64,000 bases of DNA from Magicicada septendecula (Eukaryota > Arthropoda > Insecta > Hemiptera > Cicadidae). A model generated the notes under the pieces. The model was not told the DNA's origin and made no database searches. It worked only from the letters and a program-made list of their open reading frames with translations. A program made the position numbers and the translations under genes. This document shows positions 20,849 through 31,609 of this stretch, one piece after another; within the stretch, counting starts at the first letter, position 1; every line of letters starts with the position of its first letter. Where the stretch lies: contig CM068371.1 of assembly GCA_034769895.1 (NCBI GenBank), positions 401,279,469 to 401,343,468 on the forward strand. The letters run 5' to 3'.

Positions 20849-22152
20849 CGAGGGTTATTCGGAAAGTAAGGTCCGATTTCTTATAAAAAATAAACCATCA
20901 CAGATTTTTTCAAAAAACTTTTTTTATTTAATTCCTTTCATCTTTCTCTATTTTTCTACATAGTTTCCATTTTTGTTTAAACATTTGTCATAACGTTCTA
21001 CAAGCTTTTGTATGCCGAAGTCATAGAAGTCTGCCGCCTGTGAGGATAACCAGTCTTTAACTGCTTCTTTCACCTCGTCATCTGTGGCGAAGCCCTTGCC
21101 ACCGAGAAACTCCTTTAGGTAGCAGAACAAGTGAAAATCGCTCGGCGCCAAGTCTGGACTGTACGGTGGGTGGTCAATCTGTTCCCATCCAAAAGATCTG
21201 ATCACATTTTGGGTTTGGATGGCAGAATGGGGTCTGGCATTGTCATGCAGCAACAAAACTCCAGACGTCAGAAGGCCACGTCGCTTATTCTGTATTGCTC
21301 GTCGAAGTTTAGTCAGGGTAGTGCAGTAAGCAGCTGCATTTATTGTTGTCCCTTGCTGCATAAACTCGACTAACAAGACTCCATGTCTATCCCAAAACAC
21401 GGTTGCCATAACCTTGCGTGTTGAGATTGTCTGCTTGGCCTTGACTTTGACTGGTGATGTCGTGTGACGCCATTCCATTGACAATGTGCCGTTGTGCCGT
21501 CCCCTGTGACAATGTTCTCTAAAAGTTGATCACCTTCCTTATGATATCGGTCCAAAAAATCAAGAGCACAAGACATTCTTTTCATTTGGTGTTCCTCAGT
21601 AAGCAGCCTGGGAACCCAACGTGAACACAATTTGCAAAATTGCAAATTTTCAGAGACAATTTTGTGCAAAGTTGTTCTACCCACATTCGGAAATTCCAAT
21701 GCTAAAGTTGAAATTGTGAATCGCCGGTCTTCATGAATTTTTTCGTCCACGGCATTGACCAAATCTGTGATCACTGATGGTCGGCCTGATCGCGGTTCAT
21801 CATGGACATTTTCCCGTCTGTCCTTGAAAGCTCTCACCCACTTACGCACTTTGCTGTCACTCATCGCATTGGGGCCATACACTTCACTTATCTGTCGATG
21901 AATTTCCGCTGATGAAACGTTCCTTGCTGTCAAAAACCGAATCACTGAACGTATTTCACAGTCGGCGGGCTGATCAATTGTTTTAAACATTTTGAACTGA
22001 CACTGTAAACAGCACACTGCAACAATACCAATGCAAATGGCATCGTTTGACGCGCAAGACATGCCGGGAGTCGGTGCGCATTCACGTTTCAATGTTCCCG
22101 CGTCATTCGATTAGCTATGGCGATTCGGACCTTACTTTCCGAATAACCCTCG
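20849..22152 (-). mobile_element. mariner DNA transposon
   Basis: This 1304-bp element has 28-bp terminal inverted repeats beginning CGAGGGTTATTCGGAAAGT, identical at both ends, with a TA target duplication at 20847-20848 and 22153-22154. The transposase is on the minus strand. Intact ends suggest it could still be mobilised by a related transposase, although its own gene is damaged. Confidence 0.95.
20948..21990 (-). pseudogene. mariner transposase, disrupted near the first catalytic Asp
   Basis: This cut-and-paste transposase of the Tc1/mariner group starts at MFKTIDQ (ATG at 21990). A paired helix-turn-helix region with VRKWVRAFKDRRENVHDEPR and SGRPS follows. The catalytic domain has IVTGD (first Asp), LLHDNARPH (second) and YSPDLAPSD (third), giving the mariner D,D34D spacing. 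The family normally has a segment like GDETW...SKQ here. This copy lacks about a dozen codons and changes frame near 21480-21510, right after the first Asp, so it should be inactive. The total length is otherwise near the usual 345 residues. Confidence 0.93.
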
Positions 22153-22154
22153 TA

Positions 22155-24239
22155 TATAGAATATGTACGCTAGATTTATTTACTATTTTTAGTGGACAAA
22201 TAATATCAAATTTCAAACAGAAGTTTCACAACAGGATCTGTCAAACCATTAATTTTTATGAACTGGAAGTTTTTGAAGTATCTTTAAAGTGTATTGCCTT
22301 CACCAGTCACCATATCTGACAATTATTCACAGTTTATCAAATTCCATGAACAGTTCAAAGTGTAACTAAATTCCATATTATTACTTAAGAACAATAATGA
22401 AAAAACAACAAACAAATACACCTTAGTCATTAAAAGTCCAGTAGTCATTAGACATAATACCACCTGGTATCAAATGATTTCTCTGTAACTTTATCTCGTA
22501 GTAGCTCATAGCAAGCATAAATGTATTCAATAAGTGTATTCAATAATTGCCAAGGTCATTGGGAGATAAAACAGAAAATAAGAAAAGTGTAAATATTAAG
22601 TATTTACATTTTGATAGCAAAGCATATTGGGAATTCTTCATGAATTAGGTGAAATAAATGTATAACACAACTAAATGCTAAGGTATGATTTGCAAAAATC
22701 AGTGTTACTGTCAAAATGCCCTTGACTTCTCCCCATGCCCATCCATTCCATCAGTCTACTACTCACACATTACAGGTTACTACCTACAGCTTAGCAGGTT
22801 AGAATATGCTGGTCATCCATGATAACTCGTGGGTTTGGTAGAATGCTGATCCTGTTGAGATATCAGGATCCTGTTGAGACAGTGGTAGGCAGATGTCTGC
22901 AGTGGTCATCCAGAACAGAGTAACTGCAGCTCTTGCATTGGTGCATGTGATGACTGTTGGATTTTCACACATGACTTCAAAAAGTACATGGAGCACAGGA
23001 CTATCCCAATAAGCATGCTAGAACCCAAACAACATACCTAGAAAAGGTAATACATGCGCAGAAGATATATGAAACACCAGATAACAGACCAAATCCTGAT
23101 GAAAAATAACCCTTTATAGTATGGTGAGTTACTTGTAAAGTGAATCTGTTTTGTAGAAAATTAAAACTTCAGTAATAATTCTCAGTCAGAAAGAAAAGGA
23201 AATTTTATTTCTAACGGCAACTAAAATCTTTGTAAGTCATACTTGCACTTATGTTTACCTAGAACAAATATGTTATACAATATAAATAAATTTAAAGTTT
23301 AGTTTTTTCGTTTATATGTATGATGATAGAGTGACAGCTTGAAGGTTGACCTAGTGAAGTTGTTGGGGGGGGGGGGATGAGACTAGCTTGGAGGTTGGAA
23401 CTTGACAGCTTTAGTAAAGCAATGTGAAGTTTAAGGGTTGAAAAAATATGCAAAAGCACTAATTTAAAAACATTCTATCTTTATTAATTCTCATTCAAAT
23501 GTAAACTAACAAATCTTATGTCATTAGGAATTACTTTAATTCAAATTTTGTATTGTTAATAAATCTTGAGAAAGTGAGTCCTTTTGAAGTTGTTTTGAAA
23601 AACGTGGTTTTGTTACCCCTTTGAACGAATTAAAGTCAAGAAACTGCTAGTTTACCTGTGCAAAGACAATGGCTCAAACCATAGAGATATTAGACTAGAG
23701 GAGTCATAACATAGAACCTTGTAAAGGGAAGCATGGATGAAAAGATAAAGGTAGATTAATAAGCTCTGCCCCTGTTTTCTGATGTGTTCAGCCTGATTGA
23801 TGTGATGTGATTGTTTTTTAGCCTGCATATACATCCATTATACATTATTTTAACAAATATTATAATTCCTTTCATTTCTATAGGTATAAACCTTATTTTG
23901 GTTTAAACATAGATCTGTTTAAACTGGTTTAAAAATAGATCTATGTTAAATGATTATGGGATTTCACTGAAATTTTTAATACCTCTCGCCACTGATTGTG
24001 ATACATAATTATCAATATAGGTGATGTTTGGCACAATTACAGATTCATGTATGTGTACATACATTAAAAAAAATTTGCTTTAAATAATGATGTAATAACA
24101 CATCATTAAGTTTTATTAGCCTTTGAGCATAAATCTGATTTTATTTTTATTCAGTATTTCACATTTAATCATTTTCAGTGCTCTTTCCCTGGTGGGCCTA
24201 TATATGTATTTGAAAACAGTAATTTTAGGTAAAGGATTT
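22155..24239. other. Intergenic DNA without recognised genes
   Basis: AT-rich sequence between the mariner and a SINE-like unit. It has a run of about eleven G near 23363-23373. I see no coding region with recognisable similarity on either strand. Confidence 0.5.
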
Positions 24240-24430
24240 ACTCAACTCCATAGTAGATTTTGTGGTTAGTCAAGTAACCGAAGTGCTGGTTTTCAAAGCA
24301 GATATCTGAACTTCAAGGATTCAAATTTGAGCATGACCTTGATAGTAGTTCAGATTTGGGCTTTATCTCATATACAACACCAAACCCCATGAATGGTCCA
24401 GATGTTAGGAAGAATGCCAGTTAATTTATT
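24240..24430 (+). repeat. Possible tRNA-derived SINE
   Basis: TGGTTAGTCAAG resembles a pol III A box. About 60 bp further, GGATTCAAATT resembles a decayed B box (GGTTCGAATCC). The spacing suits a tRNA-derived head. A non-tRNA body with ACACCAAACCCC and a tail follow. No second copy lies in the window, so this rests on the promoter boxes alone. Confidence 0.4.
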
Positions 24431-24664
24431 AATTAAGTGGAAGTCTGTACTTGAAAAGAATCATTCTTTCTATTATTACTGACAAAATAAATAAGATGTA
24501 AACAGATCCAATAATAACAAAAAGTATTAAAAACAGTAAAGAGAAGAAAGGTTTGCCCTTCAAAATACCATATGTAGTAGTCATACTCACTAGTTTCCAA
24601 TGATGCGGATAATGTACAAGTGCTCTTATCTTGGGTCACTATACAAGCTAGAATTCCTAGCCAT

Positions 24665-27600
24665 CAGAGGCGTAGCTGGGGGGGGCCCAAGGGGGCAGCC
24701 GCCCCAGGCGGCATAGCCAGGAGGGCGGCAAAGTTGAAATTGAAAAAATAAGAGGGCGGCAATAGACTTGAAAAAATTATTTTCAGTTTATAAAAGTACA
24801 AAGAACTTGTGTCTTTGATATGACTAATCCTTTCATAAAAGAAGCATAACCAGCCAGCTTGCTGTTGTCATACCTTTTGTAATAAACAGTATTAGTGTAT
24901 TTGTACTCAAGAATTTTAATTATAGTTCATTATGACCACAAATTACTCTGTAACAGAGGCTCTTTGTCCCTCTCTGTACAATACAGTATTTCATTCTCCA
25001 TGTTCAGTATGCCTTAGTTGGAGATGGATGTTTAGTCTATGCGATTTCTTGCCTCGGTGTTTTTAAACAGTGCATGCTGTTTTAAATGAGTTTTGTTATC
25101 TTGCGTGTGAGTGAAGAATATATGTTTAGTTAGTACGGTTTTTTATCAGCGTTCATGTTCTTTGTATTCACTTGCTGTCTCCAATATTTTTTGCAACTTT
25201 GTAGTGAGTTGTGCTGCAAAGGGGAACTGATAACCATACAGTATTAGGTTTGTATAGATATTCTTAATTGTTATTCGTATACAGATGAATATATTATTTG
25301 CAAACGTATAAAAAACCCATTACGTGGGCTACATATGTGCAGTTCTTCCCGGTTCGACGCAGCGAACGTGTTGATTATCAGTTGTTTATGAGTATCTTGA
25401 GTGTACGGTTTGTTTTTGGTTTGTGTGTCTTCGGTGTAAACAGTAGTCTTGTGCGTACTGGGTGTATCTATAAATACTTCATGTGTATGTCATCATACTA
25501 ATACTATTATTGAAAATCAATTTTTTTTAATTTTATTTGAAGCTGATATGAAACGAAGTAAACTCAATGGCGCCCAGTTTCGGAAGAGGAGGGAAGAAAG
25601 ATTAAGAGCTACAACAAGTTTATAAGTCTTTTATAAGGAAAATCGAACCATGAGTGTCAAAATATTACAATTAACAAGGAATCAACTTGCGATCGTAAAA
25701 TGGATGTTGTTAGCGACGAGACTGTTGATAAATACAGTAAAGTTAACGACATGAATACTTCAAACTGTGAAGATGTCCAAAGTACAGTTACAGTTGGTTC
25801 TAGTACCATGGTTGATGTTGCATTGTTCAGTCTTAAAATTACAGGCGATGAAGAACAGAACATTACTAGCAACTATGTAGACCGTGTTCTCAGTGCTGCT
25901 CTACAAGATATGGGAGTTTTGCCTAGTGAGATATCTCAATCCTTCCGAGATATAATGGTGAATAGAGGAACATGTCAGTTGCAGAACAAGGACAGCCATT
26001 TTCCTGAAGATGAAGATGGACAATCCTTACTGGTTTGATAAAACCTTGCAAAATGGCAAAATTATAAATTGCACTTGGATGTGTTTTTCTCCAACTAAAA
26101 AATCTGTATTTTGTTTTTGTTGCACTTTATTTCCACAAAAAAAACTATCAAAGAAGTTCAATAGCGAAAATGGGTTTTCATCGTGGTGTAAGTTAAATCC
26201 CCATATTTAGGATCATGAAAGTAGTCCTGCTCATCGGTCTGCGTTTTTGGAATGGAAAGAATTGGAACGTTCTTTAAACAGAGGGGGACTTATTGATGAT
26301 CTGCTTCAGGAACAAATGAGTAAAGCAGCTAAGATATGGAAAGAAATCCTCGAACGGGTCATTGCCACAGTACAAACTCTTGCACAACAAAATCTGGCAC
26401 TGAGAGGACATTGAGTCAATTACTAACTATCTAAATCGTGGAAACTTTCTGGCTTTGTTAAAATACTTGGTTAAATTTGACCCTGTCGTGAGATCTTATT
26501 TGGATTCAGTCTCTCGTAAATCTGGGTGTATATCGTATCTTTTGCCAACTATTCAAAATGCAATAATAAGCCTGTTAGGAGAAAGAGTGCGCAAATATAT
26601 TATTACGGCATGTAAGGAGGCGAAGTACTTTAGTATTATATTTGATACAACATCAGATGCTGCACATGTAGAACAAATGTCTCAGATTATAAGATTTGTT
26701 GAAATTAAACGAAATTCTGTTGATATCAAGGAAGCTTTTATAGATTTTATTCCTTTAGAAGTAAAAACAGCAGAGGGGATCACAGAAGCTATTACAAGTA
26801 AACTTGAGAGAGATGGATTGAATATTAGCGATTGCAGAGGTCAGTCGTATGAAAATCAAGCAACAATGGCTGGTATCCATTCAGGAGTTCAAAAGAGAAT
26901 ATTAGATTTTAATCCACTAGCTGTGTTTGTTCCTTGTGACAACCATTCACTTAACTTGGTTGGAGTTCATGCAGCTCATGTAAATGTTCAGGCAGTGACA
27001 TTTTTTTGGACAGTAGAATGTCTATTCACCTTCTTTTCCTGTTCCACTCATAGATGGAGTGTTCTTAAAGACTTCATAAATATTACACTAAAAGGACAAT
27101 GTGATACCAGGTGGAGCTCAAAAGCTGATGCGGTGAAAGCAATATCCACTCAGTTGGATGAAGTGATCGCTGCACTGGAGAAACCGAGGGATACACCGAC
27201 TGAAACAATCAACACGAGAGAAGATTAATAATTAATGCAATAGAAAACTTTAATTTTGTGACCTTTCTCTTTTTCTGGACAGATATTCTTTCTTCTATGG
27301 TCAAAATCCAAAAAACTTGCAGACCAAAGGAATGAGCTTTATTCAAGCATTGACACTTTTAGAGACGCTAACGGACAAATTAAAAGTTTGGAGGAATGAG
27401 CTGTGTGACAATGTCATTTCTAAGGCAGAGCAGGTATGTAATGAATCAGGGGCATCAGTATCACAAAAAGGATAAGAAAGAAGCGCACGATGCCAGGGGA
27501 ATATACAGACGACTCTGCATTAACCATTCAGCAAGAAATACGACGTTCTCTAATAGAAATTTTGGACAAACTGTCAGTTGAAATTTCAAGCCGTTTCTCT

Positions 27601-27864
27601 AACATAGAAGAGTTAGAAAAACACTTTGGGTTCCTCTGTAAATTTGAGGCGTATGTAAATGATGGGGATAAACATTTTAAGGAGCAACTTTCTCAAATCA
27701 ATATTAAGAATATTAAGTGCACAGTGCTTGCAAAACTGTATCCACATGACCTAAACAGTGAAGAATTGTTCAGTGACTTGAAAGACATCGTACTTTTATT
27801 AAAAAGTTCAAAAGTTAAACTTTGTTTATTTTTTCAATTGCCGGTGATATTTATTTATAATTAA
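24665..27864 (+). mobile_element. hAT transposon (ZMYM1-like), 3' part lost
   Basis: The left end CAGAGGCGTAGCTGGG and the following G/C-rich segment are typical of hAT elements with TTF/DUF4371 transposases. The coding remnant reads to about 27864, where the hAT C-terminal dimerisation region would be expected but is not seen. No matching right end or 8-bp duplication of CTAGCCAT was found, so the right side seems truncated. Confidence 0.75.
25548..27864 (+). pseudogene. Decayed hAT transposase, TTF-type with DUF4371
   Basis: It starts at ATG 25548 with MKRSKLNGAQFRKRREER, typical of this family's N-terminus. A TTF-type zinc-finger remnant with SVFCFCCTLF lies near 26100. The best-preserved part is 26455-27228: an RNase H-like DUF4371 domain with FSIIFDTTSDAAHVEQMS, the DCRGQSYENQATM motif and FVPCDNHSLNLVGVHA. 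An alpha-helical part follows to 27864. Several stops and frame changes interrupt it, and the C-terminal dimerisation domain is missing. It is not a functional gene. A domesticated host gene is unlikely given the breaks. Confidence 0.85.
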
Positions 27865-28159
27865 TTCATTATAAATTTATAACCTATATATTTATAAATT
27901 TATAACCTTATTTCCATTAAGAAAAATATACCATTTATTGTAAATTCATTTATGTTTGTTATAAAATATAATTACAATAATCTAAACTCTTTAAATTGTA
28001 ATCAAATTGCCACGTCACTATTTTAATAAATGCTCAAAAACACTGATTAATAGGTCAAGATATTCAAAAAGCACTTTTTTTAATAACCTTATGACATGCA
28101 AAATTAAGGAATAAATCAACATTTTTACTAAAAATGTATACATCAGGAAGATTAAGGCT

Positions 28160-30815
28160 TTGTTTTTCTTTCAGGTTACTGCTGATGAAAGAGAAAATTT
28201 ACTGAGAAACTTGTAAATCTGATGAAAATTTTAATTTTCCAACAGAATTTGGCAAGTGTCCATTAAAGTTCCAGTATAGCTGGTTCAAAACAAGAGATTG
28301 GCTGGTCTATTTAAAAAAACTTGACAACACAATTTCAAATACTGTAAAAACAGTATGTCAAGCTGTCAAGTTCCGGCAGTAGCTGGAAAACAGGGATTGC
28401 CTCTTGGTAAACTTGTGAGGGTGAAATATAGCAATTGGAAGGATGTTTTAGAAGATTTTAATAAACACTAACTCACAATATATCATGCAGATTGCAAACT
28501 AGTTGCTGAAAACTTTCTTTCAATCCGATCTGGCAAAAGTGGTGTTATTAGTAATTTAGCTGACAAAGCCACAGAAAATCAGCAGCTGCTTATACCAGTG
28601 ATTATAACTTCTTTTTTATGAAAAGCAAAGCTTGCCTTTGAGAAGACATGTGGATAGAGGATTAATTAGTGAAGACAACATGATTAAGAACAAAGGAAAT
28701 TTTTGTGCTTTTTTGAGAATAGGATTGAAAGTGGGGATTCAGATTTTAAAGGACACTTATTGAGCACTGGCAGAAATGCCACTTACATCAGTTCACTCAC
28801 TCAAAATGATATTATTTCTGCATGCAACATAACATAATTTTAGATAAACTAGTGACCAGAATAAATGATGCTCTTTTTCAGTCTTACCTGATGAGCCAAC
28901 AGATGTAGCATGTTCAGAACAATGATAATTATCATTGTGCTAGATTTGTTGATTTAGAAACTGTGACTGTGCAAGAGGATTTCATTTGATTTGTATGAAG
29001 GACAGGGCCGGCCCCAGCACTTCTGCCGCCCTGTGTAGTATTTAGTGCCGCCCCCTCCCTATTTTAACTCTGAACACATTCACGCACACTAGACCTACTT
29101 TAAAGCTATGGTGATTGCCTTCAAATGACGACTAGGAATGTTTGCATTGTTGTGTTTATCAAATAACTAGAACTTTTTTGCGTGCCGAGAGTGGGTGGTG
29201 GTGGTGACTGGTGGCATGGTACAGCCGTTAACGTAGTGGGGCAGTATTATCTGCTGATGACTCATGCAAGGCATCATTGTCAGGTTTATGTTCTTTCGTT
29301 CACGAGTTTTCGACTCTTCGTTAAACTACACTGACTTTATACATAAAGTAATTCTTACTAATCTTACATATTGTGATGAAAGTGAAGTGAATATTTTTTT
29401 CCCTCAATTTCAAAACTTAACATCCCGGAATCTGGCGCCCTTTAAAATGTGGCACGGTTCGCCCCTGCCTGGACCCGGGCCTGATGAAGGATCTACAACA
29501 TGTCTGGTAAACCCATAAGTGATGTAATTCTGAAAAAACATAATTTGGAATTAATATAGACTACCTGTATGGGCAAGGCTGTGATAGTGCATTGGCAATG
29601 AGTGGCATACATATAGTGGAGTTCAGAAATTTGTAAAAAATAAAGCCCCAAATACCCACTTTACTCCTAACATAAGCCCCACTATTCATTATAGTAAGCA
29701 CTTTTTAGATTTAGATATAACAGATTCCTGTTCATCAATTTTAATCAAAAACTGCACGGGTAAAGCTTACAATTTTTTTCAACAGACCAAAGCATCAGCC
29801 AGTTTTAAGTAAGTTGTCTAAACACTCCTACATGCTGGATTCAGCAGCATAACACTGTAAATATAACTTGTATTCTGTGCAGTGCAATGTTGAGAGTACC
29901 TGAGAAAATATAATTGGCCTTAAAAGGCACTGAAAATAATTAATTAATGCATTGTGCCATTCACAAATGTGAATTTGTTTTAATATTACACATTATAGAA
30001 AAGGTATTTTTTTACACTCTCCCACTAACAAAATATCAAGAATATGAAAAAATTGATCTTGCTTGTGCTATTAATTATGTGGAGCATACTGTCAAAAACT
30101 TAGAGATAACTAAGAAAGATTCTTCGATATTTACAAAACAGTTGAAACTATTTATATTAAAGAAGACATCCCAATGAAAATCTCAAGAATATCAAAACAC
30201 CAAACAGCACAGGACAACCTCCCTCATGACATCCCAGAAATGTATTTCAGCAAGGCTGCTTGTATCCTGTTCATTGACCTTTCAAATGAATGAACGATTT
30301 ATAGTGCACAAAGAAATTCTATCTTCTTTTGAGGTTTTACTGAATGAAAAAGTGAAGACAATGATCAAGTTAAACTTTATTTGACCAATAAAGTCGGTTT
30401 ATTTGAAGATGATATTATTTTATTATTTCATGATATTATTGGTTTATTTGAAGAAGATGATGCCCTTGCCAGGTAAGCGACAAAATATATGTGGCACCAT
30501 AAACTAAAACAAATTGCACCTGAGAGAATGGAAAATTGTAAGAAACAAAAGGAAGCATTCAGAAAATCAATTCCATAGAAACTCTAAGTTATTGTGAAGA
30601 AGAAATGTATCCATCTGTACATAGACTACTGCAACTTATGGCAACGTTGCCTGTTACTTCATGCAGTACAGAAAGGTAGTTGAAAAACTACTTGAGAAGT
30701 ACAACAAATCAAACAAGATTAAATGGATTGGGTTTGCTGTACATAAAGAGGTTTTAGTGACCCCGGAAGATGTTCTTAACAAAATAGCCAAGAATCAAGG
30801 TTTTTAATGTCAAAA
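28160..30815 (+). pseudogene. Second decayed hAT transposase (P52rIPK/DUF4371 type)
   Basis: Translated fragments in several frames follow the order of another hAT transposase. FGKCPLKFQYSWF near 28250 is the TTF finger start. A DUF4371-type region follows around 28640-28980 (NKGNFCAFLRIG, FSVLPDEPTDVACSEQ), then YTLPLTKYQEYEKIDLA near 30015. The C-terminal dimerisation domain has YPSVHRLLQLMATLPVT near 30610 and FLMSKRHYTL near 30810. It is heavily mutated, and a 481-bp MITE interrupts the middle. It differs from the first hAT, so two separate elements lie side by side in the same orientation. Confidence 0.8.
29003..29483. mobile_element. hAT-type MITE inserted in the second hAT
   Basis: This 481-bp element has ends CAGGGCCGGCCC and GGACCCGGGCCTG, imperfect inverted repeats. 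It is flanked by the perfect 8-bp duplication ATGAAGGA at 28995-29002 and 29484-29491. The GC-rich ends (GGCGCC-type) and 8-bp duplication identify the hAT superfamily. No transposase is encoded, so it depended on another element. Confidence 0.9.
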
Positions 30816-31029
30816 AGACATTACACTCTAAAGCATTTCCAAACAGTATATATTTTTGATATATACAATTTTCTTAGTTTAGCTATTTTATTAAAACTGT
30901 AGTTATAATTTATTAAATGTAAAATGTCAATAAATATCTTGTAAACAATGTATCAGGACCATGCCTTTTTATTGTGTTACAACCATATACTTTTATGGGA
31001 TTGATGATGATTTATGTTTACCACACATT

Positions 31030-31520
31030 TTTCAGCCACTTTTTTTTATCGACCACATGCCAATTTCAATTCTTTATTCTTTGTTCTTTTCTTTTTCTCC
31101 AACATTCTTCGATCTTTTCACTGTGTCTCTTCTTCCTGTCTTCAGTCCACTTTGAACCTGCATTTTTCTCTCTCCTATCCTGGACTCCTTCCATTTTTAA
31201 CAGTTTTGCCCGAAAAACTTCTCTTTTAATTGCTTCTTCTGCGTGTATATTGTTTTTTTTTTTTCTAAATCCTTTTGGACTTCTTTAATCCAACTTGATG
31301 TTGACTTCGTCCCCCACAGATATTTAAAGATCTGTTTGTTAACCTATTGTCGTCCATTCTATATAAATGACCAACAAATAATAGTCTTCTTTTTCTCATT
31401 GTTTCTGTTATATTTTCTATACGTTAGTATATTTCATCATTACTTCTTAATTTCCAACCTTCTGAAGTTTTTCGTGGGCCTAATATTGTTTTTCAGCCAC
31501 TTTGAATATTATAATATTGA
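31030..31520 (-). pseudogene. LINE 3' fragment (C-terminal end of endonuclease/RT protein)
   Basis: The minus strand holds the C-terminal tail of an arthropod non-LTR retrotransposon protein. ILGPRKTSEGWKLRSNDEIY is followed by LLFVGHLYRMDDNRLT, and further on a Lys-rich tail like KWTEDRKKRHSEKIEECW. Frames shift several times. The N-terminal parts are absent. The clade is uncertain. Confidence 0.7.
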
Positions 31521-31585
31521 TTAGTCTTAACTTATTTTCATTTTTAAATGAAGCCTACATGAGCAGGTCCTTCCCCAAAAACAAA

Positions 31586-31607
31586 TTCTGGACACGCCAC
31601 TGGCTGT
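31586..31607. repeat. hAT-like right terminus
   Basis: Read on the minus strand, CAGTGGCGTGTCCAGAATTT is a typical hAT end. It may be the right end of the second hAT, with the LINE fragment inserted between, but no matching left end or 8-bp duplication was found. Confidence 0.4.
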
Positions 31608-31609
31608 CC

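Noticed and set aside
25298-25501. 67-codon plus-strand frame before the first hAT transposase
   Set aside because: It falls in the 5' untranslated part of the hAT and has no likeness to a known protein. It is probably chance.
31586-31607. Pairing of this hAT-like end with the left end at 24665 as one 6.9-kb element
   Set aside because: The 8 bp flanking each end do not match (CTAGCCAT and GCTGTCCT), and only the generic CAGNGGCGT part agrees. Two different transposases lie between.
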